Source: Micromonospora violae
GTDB lineage: Bacteria; Actinomycetota; Actinomycetes; Mycobacteriales; Micromonosporaceae
NCBI RefSeq assembly: GCF_004217135.1
Contig: NZ_SHKK01000001.1
Span: 3,968,001-4,032,000 of the forward strand
Direction: 5' to 3'
DNA length: 64,000 nucleotides
Shown here: positions 15,487-23,118 of the stretch, piece by piece
Layout: the number at the start of each line of letters is the position of its first letter
Position numbering within the stretch: the stretch's first letter is position 1
Translations under genes and position numbers: made by a program
Notes under the pieces: model-generated
Told to the model about the DNA's origin: nothing
The model's database searches: none
Seen by the model: the letters and a program-made list of their open reading frames with translations, nothing else

Positions 15487-15858
15487 TCAGGCCACCGAGT
15501 CCGGTGTGAACGGTGTCAGGCAGAACGGATGGCCGGCCGGATCGAGCAGCACTCGCCACCGAGGGTCGGGCTGCTCCGGCAGCGCGGCCCCGAGCGCTAC
15601 CGCCCGCTCCTCAGCCATCCGGAGATCGTCGGCGGTGAAGTCGAGGTGCACGATCGCCGTTCCCGGCCAGACTGGGGGGACGTAACGGGCGACGTGTTGT
15701 GCTACCAGCACAGCCCCGTGCACCTCGATCCCGACGCTGGACTCCTTCGCCCACAACTGGCGGCCTCCAAGCAGTGCCCGGTAGAAGTCGGCAAGCCGCT
15801 GCGGGTCGGGACAGTCCAGCGAGATGGCCACCAGCCTCACCGGGCGGAACTCGGTCAC
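15487..15858 (-). CDS. VOC-family glyoxalase-like protein
   Basis: A 123-residue vicinal-oxygen-chelate protein. It shows the betaalphabetabetabeta pattern: LVAISLDCPDPQRLADFYRALLGG, then IVHLDFTADDLRMAEERAVALGA and RVLLDPAGHPFCLTPF. The DPAGHPFCL end is the standard VOC C-terminal strand motif. Members may be glyoxalases, dioxygenases or resistance proteins; small ones like this often lack a proven activity. Start ATG 15858. Single gene, with no evident operon. Confidence 0.88.
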   Translation of the reverse strand: MTEFRPVRLVAISLDCPDPQRLADFYRALLGGRQLWAKESSVGIEVHGAVLVAQHVARYVPPVWPGTAIVHLDFTADDLRMAEERAVALGAALPEQPDPRWRVLLDPAGHPFCLTPFTPDSVA

Positions 15859-15960
15859 AGTGGCACCCTACGACCTCTGTCCCACATGCGTGTCCCACAT
15901 ATGCCGGTCCTGGGAAACCGGGATCTCCCCACGGTCGGCGGGGTGACGGTCGTACCAGTC

Positions 15961-16089
15961 ATGCGGCACCTACAGGACTGGCTTGCCACCGGGTCACCCG
16001 GTCACCGGGATGAGGCACGTCAGGAGACACCCAATCTGATCGCGCTCCGCAGCCGTACCCTCGTGGTCGTCGAGGAGGTTGCCCGGTGA
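15961..16089 (+). CDS. Possible 42-residue leader or decayed gene end
   Basis: A short frame (MRHLQDWLATGSPGHRDEAR, ending SRTLVVVEEVAR) that stops with TGA overlapping the GTG of the Imm1-like gene (GTGA). The overlap suggests it was or is translated ahead of that gene. It lacks a good ribosome binding site and looks like the C-terminal end of a larger lost gene. Its start carries the 17-base sequence that also occurs at 17887-17903. Function unknown; it may not be a gene. Confidence 0.25.
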   Translation: MRHLQDWLATGSPGHRDEARQETPNLIALRSRTLVVVEEVAR

Positions 16090-16475
16090 CCATTTCGTGG
16101 AGCGCCACGTCTCCGACGTCAGGGAAGTTCGCTCCGGTGGAGCGGTCGGACGTCGCCGGCCTCATCGAGCGGTTCGACGAACTGCGTGCCCAGGGGCGCG
16201 GCTACCTCGAAGTACAGGGCAGCACCGTGTTCCCTGTGCTGACGCTCGGGTTCGCGGGTTCTGCGGCGGTCGTCCATCTGATGACGGACGAGGCCTCCAT
16301 TTCCCTCCTGGCCGCCAATGAGCCTGCGGAAGCAGATGCGGCAGTAGTGGTGCTGGACGACCTGGTCGACTTCACCGCGGACTTCGTTCTCAACCTCGCC
16401 CGCGCCTGGCAGGTTGTCGAAGAGTTCGTCCGCACGGGTGATCTTCGTCGGGCAGGAGAGTGGCACGAGTTGTAG
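16086..16475 (+). CDS. Imm1-like immunity protein
   Basis: A 129-residue protein resembling the Imm1 family of immunity proteins. The core is LEVQGSTVFPVLTLGFAGSAAVVHLMTDEASISLLA, followed by ADAAVVVLDDLVDFTADFVLNLARAWQVVEEFVRTG. Imm1 proteins neutralise nuclease or deaminase toxins of polymorphic toxin systems. No toxin gene is adjacent, so it would be an orphan immunity gene, as is common in actinobacteria. GTG 16086 has GAGGAGGT about ten bases upstream. It lies between two sequences that recur around the 17911 gene. Confidence 0.65.
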   Translation: MTISWSATSPTSGKFAPVERSDVAGLIERFDELRAQGRGYLEVQGSTVFPVLTLGFAGSAAVVHLMTDEASISLLAANEPAEADAAVVVLDDLVDFTADFVLNLARAWQVVEEFVRTGDLRRAGEWHEL

Positions 16476-16538
16476 TTCGCCCATGGGCGGATCACCCCCG
16501 CACGTTGGCGCAACGGCCAAGCCGGCACGAGGCTTGCT

Positions 16539-16570
16539 GAGCCGGCACTCAGGGCGCCTCCAGGGCGTCA
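16539..16570 (+). repeat. 32-nt repeat, copy A (downstream of Imm1-like gene)
   Basis: This 32-mer, starting GAGCCGGCACTCAGGG and ending CCAGGGCGTCA, recurs at 18260-18291 with two mismatches. Copy A is followed by two more AGGGCGTC units. Together with the 17-mer GGACTGGCTTGCCACCG at 15975-15991 and 17887-17903, it forms matching flanks around two small gene units. Confidence 0.75.
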
Positions 16571-16586
16571 GGGCGTCGTCAGGGCG

Positions 16587-17273
16587 TCAGAAAGGATCAC
16601 GTCGCCCGATCGCCGCCTCAGGTCGAACCTTGGCGGGGTCGACATCCCACCGCAGAACGGCCCCGGACGAGTGGCCATTGGTGATCGTCACCGGGTAGAC
16701 GTGACCCGCCGCCCGCTCTCCCCGATGGCGCATCGAGTGATCACCCTCGTTCCAACCGATGCCGAGGACGGAGCAGCCACCGACCTCGACCGGGCCGACG
16801 TGCAGCGGATGGTTCGCGGCAGACCGACGGAAGTTGTCGTAGTCAGTAGGCGGCTCCGTGGACAGGCCGACCCACGAATCGAGCGCGACAGCGTCGCCTA
16901 GGACCATGCCGCACCGGTCGGCCGGTAGGTCGCCGAGCAACCGGTTGGCGCTTTCTCCGCCCAGACGAACCTCAAGCATCGTGATGACGGTCTCGCCGAA
17001 GAACGGCGACGGCTGGGTGGCCGCCAGCACGGGAAGGCGACGGTCGGTGTCGACAGGTACGGCAATCGCCTCGAACAGCCATTCGTGGATATGGCCACCA
17101 CCGGTGGCGGCAACCGCCGCCGCACGATCGGAAAGCCGTTCCCCGATGCTCGGCCAGATGTCGTCGAGGTGCCCAACCATGGCGAGAACCAGGACACCAG
17201 ATGGGGCAGCGACCGCGCCCAACTCGACGAATTCCACGCGGACGAGTCTGACGTTCAGGTGCGGCACTGTCAC
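16587..17273 (-). CDS. Conserved actinobacterial protein, unknown
   Basis: A 228-residue soluble protein that I remember only as an uncharacterised actinobacterial family. Recognisable stretches are RVEFVELGAVAAPSGVLVLAMVGHLD, GGGHIHEWLFEAIAVPV, VITMLEVRLG and LLGDLPADRCGMVLGDAVALDSW. It has no signal peptide or membrane helix. GTG 17273 overlaps the TGA of the upstream integrase fragment (GTGA), so it was once coupled to the integrase gene, and this supports the chosen start. Such families near integrases and Imm genes may be cargo of a lost mobile element. Function unknown. Confidence 0.75.
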   Translation of the reverse strand: MTVPHLNVRLVRVEFVELGAVAAPSGVLVLAMVGHLDDIWPSIGERLSDRAAAVAATGGGHIHEWLFEAIAVPVDTDRRLPVLAATQPSPFFGETVITMLEVRLGGESANRLLGDLPADRCGMVLGDAVALDSWVGLSTEPPTDYDNFRRSAANHPLHVGPVEVGGCSVLGIGWNEGDHSMRHRGERAAGHVYPVTITNGHSSGAVLRWDVDPAKVRPEAAIGRRDPF

Positions 17274-17431
17274 GGGCGCGGATCCGAATCGTCAGCCGCA
17301 GGCCGAAACAAGCTGTCGATCGCGTTGCGTGTCCGCTCCTCACTGGCCGGCATCAGGTGCGTGTAGACCCGGAGGGTGAACCCCGGGTCGGCGTGGCCGA
17401 GTACGACGCAAGTGCCTTGATGCTCTCCCCC
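17270..17431 (-). pseudogene. C-terminal fragment of a tyrosine recombinase (integrase)
   Basis: Reading the minus strand gives GESIKALASY, then after a one-base frameshift near 17399-17403 LGHADPGFTLRVYTHLMP, ASEERTRNAIDSLF and a stop. This is the classical end of phage-type tyrosine integrases: the LGH box and the catalytic tyrosine in YTHL. The N-terminal 300 or so residues are absent; homology stops where a palindromic GC-rich insert begins. The fragment cannot be active. Its stop overlaps the start of the 228-residue gene. It is evidence of a decayed integrative element in this accessory region. Confidence 0.8.
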
Positions 17432-17520
17432 GCATCAAGGCACCGCGCTCCGCGCGGTGCGGGGCGGCAAGCCCGGCCGGCGGCAAGCCGCCCCGGCCGC
17501 CTACGGCGCCGGGGCGGTAA
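17412..17520. repeat. Palindromic GC-rich insert at the integrase break
   Basis: The segment begins with a perfect 12-bp inverted repeat (GTGCCTTGATGC 17412-17423, GCATCAAGGCAC 17432-17443, 8-base loop). Next comes the 9-bp stem GCACCGCGC-tcc-GCGCGGTGC at 17440-17460, and then further GGGGCGGC/GCCGCCCC stems with repeated GGCGGCAAGCC and GGGGCGGTAAGCC motifs up to about 17520. It looks like a REP/BIME-type palindromic element that landed in, or replaced, the integrase gene. Confidence 0.65.
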
Positions 17521-17559
17521 GCCACCGACAGCCGCCGGGACACCGCCCAGGGTCGGACC

Positions 17560-17793
17560 TCAGTCCAGAGCCAGTTCGCCCGGGAAGTGCTCACGAAGCG
17601 CGGCGATCGCATGGCGCAGGCAGTAGTCAAGGCTGTTGCCGTCGACTCTGATCGACGCACCATCAAGCCCCTCGCCCGAGATCACCACGGTCCAGGGCTT
17701 GTGCTCCCGTTCCCCGTCAATCTTGACAAGCCCGACCAGACCCATCTCCCCCAGGTGCGCCAGCAGCTCCGGCAAGCACTCGTCCCACCCCAT
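17560..17793 (-). CDS. Small hypothetical protein
   Basis: A 77-residue acidic protein (MGWDECLPELLAHLGEMG, LVKIDGEREHKPWTVVISG, LDYCLRHAIAALREHFPGE). The alpha-beta-alpha pattern and clean codon character suggest a real small protein, similar in style to immunity proteins, but I recognise no family. ATG 17793 lacks a good ribosome binding site, and a small palindrome (CCCATCC-ac-GGATGGG) covers the start, so the true start may differ or the gene may be 5'-truncated. Both neighbours are also small orphans. Confidence 0.55.
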   Translation of the reverse strand: MGWDECLPELLAHLGEMGLVGLVKIDGEREHKPWTVVISGEGLDGASIRVDGNSLDYCLRHAIAALREHFPGELALD

Positions 17794-17910
17794 CCACGGA
17801 TGGGACCACGAAGGCCGCTACGGAAGCCAGCGGGTCGGCCTGGTCGCGGGGTCGGGGCTTCCGGCTGCCGCGCCAGTCCAACCCCGGGACTGGCTTGCCA
17901 CCGACCTGTC

Positions 17911-18309
17911 GTGGGCGCCGTTCTCACTGCCGCCAGTACGCTGACACGCCATGCGATATCCGCCGGCCCGCCATCCCACTGGGTCATCGAGCTCAGAAGC
18001 GGCGCCCTCATCAACCTATGGGCGGACGCCTTCAGCGTGGAGAACGGGCACTACCTCTTCGGTGTCCTGGTCGACGCGTCCCCCGAGGAACTCCGCGAGG
18101 TTTCGGTGACCGCATGGCCGTCCCCAGCCCCCGGCCGATTCGAGATCCTCGTGGCGAAGATCCCGGAAGCCGAAGTCGCCCGCGTGGAAAGCGCCCCGGC
18201 AGGCAAGCTCCCGAGGAGTGTCCGAAGCTCTCCTAGATACGGCAGCACCGAGCCACTGCGAGCCGGCGCTCAGGGCGTCTCCAGGGCGTCAAACGCCGGC
18301 CAAAGTTGA
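17911..18309 (+). CDS. Hypothetical immunity-like protein
   Basis: A 132-residue protein whose core (SHWVIELRSGALINLWADAF, YLFGVLVDASPEELREVSV, FEILVAKIPEAEVARVESA) belongs to a family of small beta-rich actinobacterial proteins of unknown role, often found among toxin-immunity genes. The frame is open upstream; GTG 17911 is the nearest reasonable start, although ATG 17951 in another frame suggests a possible one-base shift at the 5' end. The C-terminal tail from about residue 115 is encoded by the 32-base repeat at 18260-18291 and is probably not native to the family. Co-directional with rnpB antisense; no operon. Confidence 0.5.
   Translation: MGAVLTAASTLTRHAISAGPPSHWVIELRSGALINLWADAFSVENGHYLFGVLVDASPEELREVSVTAWPSPAPGRFEILVAKIPEAEVARVESAPAGKLPRSVRSSPRYGSTEPLRAGAQGVSRASNAGQS
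18260..18291 (+). repeat. 32-nt repeat, copy B
   Basis: Second copy of the repeat at 16539-16570, differing at two positions. It falls within the last codons of the 17911 gene and just before the rnpB 3' end. With the matching 17-mers at 15975 and 17887, it suggests duplicated or recombined flanks of two small gene units. Confidence 0.75.
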
Positions 18310-18379
18310 CCAAGAACGACCATCGACGCCCAGACATAGAACCAGCTCCGAGCCTTGATCAGGTCTCTGAGCTGTCGGG

Positions 18380-18806
<427 letters not shown>

Positions 18807-18926
18807 CGCTTTCATCCTAACGACGGACGCCCCGCCGGTATTGCCGCCCCGCCTGGGCAAGATCGCGCAGCTCATGAGCGGTCCGGCGAATCCTCCTCGC
18901 GAGGCGACGGCTAGCCTCGTGGGGCT

Positions 18927-19688
18927 ATGGATCTCTCCCACGCCGCGCTGCTGCTCGCCGCCGGTCTCGCCGCTGGCACGGTCAACGCGGTGGCCGGTGG
19001 CGGTTCGCTGATCACTTTTCCGGCGATGATCGCGGTCGGGTTGCCTCCGGTGCCGGCGAATGTCAGCAATTCCGTCGCCGTGTTCCCTGGCTATCTGGCC
19101 AGCGTGGCAGGCAGCCGGCAGGACCTGCCACGCCCCCGGGCGCTGGCCACGCTGGTGCCCACCACCATCGTCGGCACGATTCTCGGGGCGTTGCTGCTGT
19201 TGGCGACCCCGGCCCGCGCGTTCGAGCTGGTCGTACCGTTTCTGGTCCTCGGGGCGACCGCGGTCCTGGCCTTTCAGGATCCGCTGCGCCGGCTGGTCGG
19301 GCACCCCCGGGATATGTCGCCACGCCAGCGGACGGTCGCGGTGCAGACGATGGTCGCGCTGGGGGCGGTGTACGGCGGGTACTTCGGTGCGGCGCTCGGG
19401 GTGATGCTGGTGGCCGGGCTGGCCCTGGTGTTGGACGCGACCCTGGCCCGGGTGAGCGCAATCAAGAATCTGCTCTCCGCGGTGGTGGGGTGCACGACGC
19501 TGGTGGTGTTCGCCCTGTTCGGCCCGCTGAACTGGGCGGCGGTCGCGGTGGTCGCGCCGGCCACCCTGATTGGGGGGTACGCGGGCGCCCGGCTGGTCCG
19601 TCGGCTGCCATCGGTGGTGCTCAAGACGGTGATCGTGGTGTTCGGTACGACGATCGGCCTCTACCTGCTGTGGCGCGCCCTGAACTGA
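18927..19688 (+). CDS. TauE/SafE-family sulfite or organic anion exporter
   Basis: A 253-residue membrane protein with seven to eight helices. It shows the TauE/SafE signature at the start (LLLAAGLAAGTVNAVAGGGSLITFPAMIAVGLPPVPANVSN) and the second-half repeat (YGGYFGAALGVMLVAGLALV, LARVSAIKNLLSAVVGCTTLVVF). The family exports sulfite, sulfoacetate or similar anions; the substrate is not known. ATG 18927 is preceded by little leader sequence and TAGCCT-like bases, so the mRNA could be nearly leaderless. It is convergent with the MFS gene that ends 13 bases after it. Confidence 0.92.
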   Translation: MDLSHAALLLAAGLAAGTVNAVAGGGSLITFPAMIAVGLPPVPANVSNSVAVFPGYLASVAGSRQDLPRPRALATLVPTTIVGTILGALLLLATPARAFELVVPFLVLGATAVLAFQDPLRRLVGHPRDMSPRQRTVAVQTMVALGAVYGGYFGAALGVMLVAGLALVLDATLARVSAIKNLLSAVVGCTTLVVFALFGPLNWAAVAVVAPATLIGGYAGARLVRRLPSVVLKTVIVVFGTTIGLYLLWRALN

Positions 19689-19701
19689 GCCCGCCTGGCG
19701 G

Positions 19702-20925
19702 TCAGTAGGTTTCGCCGACGGGTTCGTGTTCGGTGTCGGCGGCGGCGCGGTTCCAGCGGGACCAGAGGACCCGCTCGCCGTAGCCGGCGGCCATCACGTG
19801 CGCGAAGGCCAGGTAGACGAGCACGCCGACGGCGAGCACCCCGAAGCCGACCCAGAACGGCAGGGCCAGCGAGTGTTCGGCGAGCTTGCCGGAGATGATC
19901 GGCGCTGGTGCGGCGGCGCCCCAGCGGACCAGATTGAACGCGCCGGTGGCGACGCGCCGGTCGCTGGAGCCGAGGCCGAGTGCCAGGTCGGTGAGGTTGG
20001 CGTTGGCCATTCCCATGCAGAGTCCGGCGAGCACCAGCACGATGATCGCTTCGGCGGTGCTGGTGGAGGTGGCGAAGAGGACCATGCAGACCAGCAGCCC
20101 GGCGATGGCCACGCCGACGGTCTGCACCGCGCCGATGCGGTGGGCCAGCCGGTGGCCGATCACCAGGATGCCGGTGGCCAGGCCGAGACCCCAGCCGGTG
20201 AACGCGAGCCCCAGCGGGATGATGTCCAGCTTGAGGAAGAGCGGGGTGTAGCCGAGCACCACGAAGAACACGAAGTTGTAGGCGGCGGTGACCGCGCAGA
20301 GGGCGATGAACGCCGGGCGGCGGTAGGTGGCGAAGATCTGGCCGACGCGTACCGGGGCCTGCCGGTTGGTGGGTTCGCGCAGTTTGCGGGAGGCCACGGC
20401 GAGGGCGAGGACCATGAAGACGCCGCAGACGAAGAACGGCAGCCGCCAGCTGATCTCGCCGAGCAGGCCGCCGATCAGTGGTCCGACGGCGAAGCCGAGG
20501 CCCAGGGCGGTCTCGAAGAGGCCCACCACCCATTCCCGGTCGACGGCCAGGTTGACCAGCACCACCATGGCGGTGGCGAAGAACATCGCGTTGCCCAGGC
20601 CCCAGACGCCGCGCAGCACGGAGAGCTGCACGATGGTGTCGCTGAACGAGGCGAGGATCGCGGCGACGCCGACCACGGAGACGCCGGTGATGAGCACCGG
20701 CTTGAAGCCGAACCGGCCGCTGGCGAGGGTCGCCGGGATCATGCCGACGGCCATGACCGCGATGTACGCGGTGAACAGCAGCTCGACCTGCCAGGCGGTG
20801 ACGCCGATGGCGTCGCCGATGGCGGGCAGGATCGGGTCGACGACGGCGATGCCGGCGATGGCGAGGAAGGCCACCAGGGTGGTGGCGTAGATGGCACTGC
20901 GGTTCGGTTCGGAACGCCGGTCCAC
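19702..20925 (-). CDS. MFS transporter, drug-efflux type
   Basis: A 407-residue major facilitator with 12 predicted helices. The first half has LVAFLAIAGIAVVDPILPAIG and the loop GRFGFKPVLITG, then LRGVWGLGNAMFFATAMVVL and GLGFAVGPLIGGLLGEISWRLPFFV, the motif C pattern of drug:proton antiporters. GTG 20925. It shares a short divergent promoter with the MarR regulator at 20980, where tandem palindromes lie, so it is the probable efflux pump controlled by that regulator. Confidence 0.9.
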   Translation of the reverse strand: MDRRSEPNRSAIYATTLVAFLAIAGIAVVDPILPAIGDAIGVTAWQVELLFTAYIAVMAVGMIPATLASGRFGFKPVLITGVSVVGVAAILASFSDTIVQLSVLRGVWGLGNAMFFATAMVVLVNLAVDREWVVGLFETALGLGFAVGPLIGGLLGEISWRLPFFVCGVFMVLALAVASRKLREPTNRQAPVRVGQIFATYRRPAFIALCAVTAAYNFVFFVVLGYTPLFLKLDIIPLGLAFTGWGLGLATGILVIGHRLAHRIGAVQTVGVAIAGLLVCMVLFATSTSTAEAIIVLVLAGLCMGMANANLTDLALGLGSSDRRVATGAFNLVRWGAAAPAPIISGKLAEHSLALPFWVGFGVLAVGVLVYLAFAHVMAAGYGERVLWSRWNRAAADTEHEPVGETY

Positions 20926-20940
20926 TCCGACTCCTCAATT

Positions 20941-20979
20941 AGCTGTATGCTACAGGTACTTATTCTGTATCATACAGCT
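20941..20979. promoter_or_regulatory. Tandem MarR operators between MFS and marR genes
   Basis: Two palindromes, CTGTATGCTACAG (20943-20955) and CTGTATCATACAG (20965-20977), lie 22 bases apart, about two helical turns. The outer parts form a larger inverted repeat AGCTGTATG ... CATACAGCT (20941-20949, 20971-20979). The right edge touches the MarR ATG, so binding would block both divergent promoters. Confidence 0.75.
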
Positions 20980-21444
20980 ATGAGCGAGGACCACGACGAG
21001 ACCACCCTCGGCCGGATCGAGACCGAGGTGGCCCTGCTGATGCGCTTCGGTGAGGCCACCCGGCGGGCCACCGGCACCGCCGAGCACCGGGTGCTGGACC
21101 GGGCGGCGTACGTCATCCTGCGTCACCTGGCCGACGCCGGCCCGCAGAACGTCTCGGCGCTCGCCGCCCGGCTCAACCTGGACGGTTCGACAGTCACCCG
21201 ACAGGTGTCCGCGCTCCAGCGCGACGGACTGATCACCCGTACGCCGGACCCCTCCGACGGCCGCGGCACGGTCATCTCCCCCACCCCGGCCGGCCTACAG
21301 CGGATGGCCGCCGTGCAGGCCGCCCGCACCCGGCTCTACGGCGACATGCTGGCCGACTGGACCACCGATGACCGGGAAACCCTGGCCCGGCTACTGACCC
21401 GCCTCAACCAGGCCCTGGTAAACCGCAACCGCCCCCGCCCCTGA
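20980..21444 (+). CDS. MarR-family transcriptional regulator
   Basis: A 154-residue winged-helix repressor. The MarR pattern is clear: RAAYVILRHLADAGPQNVSALAARLNLDGSTVTRQVSALQRDGLITRTPDPSDGRGTVISPTPAG (about residues 37-105), with helices at both ends for dimerisation. The frame stays open far upstream, but only from ATG 20980 does it look like protein. The start is adjacent to the operator and has no ribosome binding site, so a leaderless transcript is likely. It probably controls itself and the divergent MFS pump. Confidence 0.92.
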   Translation: MSEDHDETTLGRIETEVALLMRFGEATRRATGTAEHRVLDRAAYVILRHLADAGPQNVSALAARLNLDGSTVTRQVSALQRDGLITRTPDPSDGRGTVISPTPAGLQRMAAVQAARTRLYGDMLADWTTDDRETLARLLTRLNQALVNRNRPRP

Positions 21445-21493
21445 CCGCCAACCCGCCGCGGTCGGCCCGACCCGCACCCGACCCGGCCGCGCC

Positions 21494-22384
21494 TCAGGAG
21501 AACGTCCGCCGCGCCCACGTGCGGAAGTCGGTGGTGGACAGGCCGAGAGCGTGGGCCATCTCCGGACGGGCCGGGCTCCCGTTCTCGTTGATCTGCTCGA
21601 CCGTCTTGACCATGGCGGGCAGCAGGCCGCGCTCGACGGCCTCCTGCGGGGTGAGCACGGGAGCGGTGACCGCCCGGCCGGTGACCTCACTCAGGATCGC
21701 CGCGACCTCGGTCATGGTGAGCAGATCGCCGGCGAGTTCGACGTCCAGGCCGTCGAACTTCCCCGGGTTGGTGAACGCGACCGCCGCCGCTTCGCCGATG
21801 TCGTCGACCGCGATCCACGGCATCCGCGTGTCCGCGGCGAAGCCGGTGATGATCGTGCCGCTGGACCAGTCACCGAAGAGGTAGGACCAGCCGAGGAGGT
21901 TCTCCATGAAGGTCGAGGGCTTCAGGATGGTCCAGTGCGCGAAGCCACCGGAGCGCACCATCTCGTCGATGGCCGCCTTGCTCTCCCAGTAATGCGTGTC
22001 CCACCGACCCTCGGCCCATCCGGGCTGGTTGCGGTGGAAGTCGCCGGCACCCGAGACGCTGCTGTGCACGACGTGTGACACGCCGGCCCGGCGCGCCGCC
22101 TCGATGACGTTGCGGCCACGGGTCACCTCGGCGTCGCCCTGCATGTTCGTCACGTCCGGATACGGGATGGAGAAGAGGCCGTCCATCCCCTCCGCCGCGG
22201 CGAGCAGCGAGTCGGCGTCGTCCAGGTCGCCCTTGACCAGTTCGGCACCCCGATCCCGCAGAGCCTGGGCGGCGGCGGTGCCGGGATCACGGACCAGGGC
22301 GCGAACCGGGACACCACGGTCGAGCAGGGCTCGGGCCGTGGCCCCGCCCTGCTTGCCCGTCGCGCCGATGACGAGAACAGCCAT
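21494..22384 (-). CDS. NmrA-like NAD(P)-binding protein
   Basis: A 296-residue atypical SDR of the NmrA/HSCARG type. It begins MAVLVIGATGKQGGATARALLDRG, the Rossmann motif GxTGxxG, followed by VPVRALVRDP and later VSHVVHSSVSGAGDFHRNQPG and WTILKPSTFMENLLG. Family members sense or reduce NADP(H)-linked substrates such as quinones. The ORF runs open to 22489, but ATG 22384 has GGGGAGG upstream and starts at the expected place. It is divergent from a TetR gene, with operator palindromes between them. Confidence 0.9.
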   Translation of the reverse strand: MAVLVIGATGKQGGATARALLDRGVPVRALVRDPGTAAAQALRDRGAELVKGDLDDADSLLAAAEGMDGLFSIPYPDVTNMQGDAEVTRGRNVIEAARRAGVSHVVHSSVSGAGDFHRNQPGWAEGRWDTHYWESKAAIDEMVRSGGFAHWTILKPSTFMENLLGWSYLFGDWSSGTIITGFAADTRMPWIAVDDIGEAAAVAFTNPGKFDGLDVELAGDLLTMTEVAAILSEVTGRAVTAPVLTPQEAVERGLLPAMVKTVEQINENGSPARPEMAHALGLSTTDFRTWARRTFS

Positions 22385-22402
22385 GATGCCTCCCCACGAA
22401 AT

Positions 22403-22456
22403 AAGTGGGGTGGCCCCCCACTTTTCGTCGGCTACGATACGGTGGGCCACCCCACT
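22403..22456. promoter_or_regulatory. Palindromic operator region, NmrA/TetR
   Basis: AAGTGGGG-tggcc-CCCCACTT (22403-22423) is a perfect 8-bp inverted repeat. AGTGGGGTGGC (22404-22414) is also matched by its exact reverse complement at 22446-22456, near the TetR start. Both promoters of the divergent pair would be covered by the cognate TetR protein. Confidence 0.65.
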
Positions 22457-22471
22457 TCTGCAAGGCGGGTC

Positions 22472-23008
22472 ATGAGAGCGGACGCACAACGCAACTACGA
22501 CCTCATCGTCACGGCAGCCTCCGAGGCGATCGCCCGCGACGGCGCGTACGCCTCACTGGAGGAGATCGCCCGATCCGCCGGGGTGGGCTCGGCTACCCTG
22601 CACCGGCGCTTCCCCACCCGGTGGTCGCTGCTCCAAGCGGTCTTTCGCGGCTGCATCCGCAACCTGGCAGGGCGCGCCGGAGATCTGCTCGCCGAGAGAG
22701 ACGCCCTCGACGCGCTGACGACCTGGCTGCACGAGGTCACCGCCTACGCCACGACGACCCGCGGCCTCGCGGAATCGCTCCTGAACGAGCCCGCTGAGGA
22801 GTCCGAGGCCTGCGGCGCGATACTCGTCGCCGCCGGTGAACCACTGCTCCGCCGAGCCATCGACGAAGGTTCGGTACGGCCCGACATCACCATGGCCGAC
22901 CTGATCATCCTCGCCAACGGCATCTCACTAGCGGCGCAACCGATAGGCGAGGCCAAAGCGGCCCAACTCCTGACCCTCGCCCTCCAGGGCATCGGGTCAG
23001 CGGACTGA
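22472..23008 (+). CDS. TetR-family transcriptional regulator
   Basis: A 178-residue TetR-type repressor. HTH: NYDLIVTAASEAIARDGAYASLEEIARSAGVGSATLHRRFPTRWSLLQAVF (about residues 6-57). The C-terminal ligand domain (EPLLRRAIDEGSVRPDITMADLIILANGI) matches the SCO1712-like TetR C-terminal pattern. ATG 22472 is preferred over upstream starts because it begins six residues before the HTH. It probably represses the divergent NmrA-like gene and itself. A 75-nt inverted-repeat element follows its stop codon. Confidence 0.9.
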   Translation: MRADAQRNYDLIVTAASEAIARDGAYASLEEIARSAGVGSATLHRRFPTRWSLLQAVFRGCIRNLAGRAGDLLAERDALDALTTWLHEVTAYATTTRGLAESLLNEPAEESEACGAILVAAGEPLLRRAIDEGSVRPDITMADLIILANGISLAAQPIGEAKAAQLLTLALQGIGSAD

Positions 23009-23024
23009 CGCGAACCGGCCCCTC

Positions 23025-23099
23025 GTCGATCATGGAGTTGTGGTGGGGGACGACTGCCGTAAACAGTCGTCAATCAGGCACCACAACTCCATGATCGAC
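23025..23099. repeat. 75-nt inverted-repeat element, copy 1
   Basis: Perfect 21-base arms at 23025-23045 and 23079-23099 (left arm begins GTCGATCATGGAGTTGTG) enclose 33 bases; an inner stem GACGACTG/CAGTCGTC extends the hairpin. The same element, with identical arms, same total length and a different centre, occurs at 61706-61780. Both copies lie between convergent genes. It may work as a bidirectional terminator or be a miniature mobile element. Confidence 0.85.
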
Positions 23100-23118
23100 G
23101 CGGAAGGGGCCCCCGGGG

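Noticed and set aside
19726..20979. Long N-terminal extension upstream of the MarR gene
   Set aside because: Shadow of the MFS gene on the other strand; only residues from ATG 20980 match MarR.
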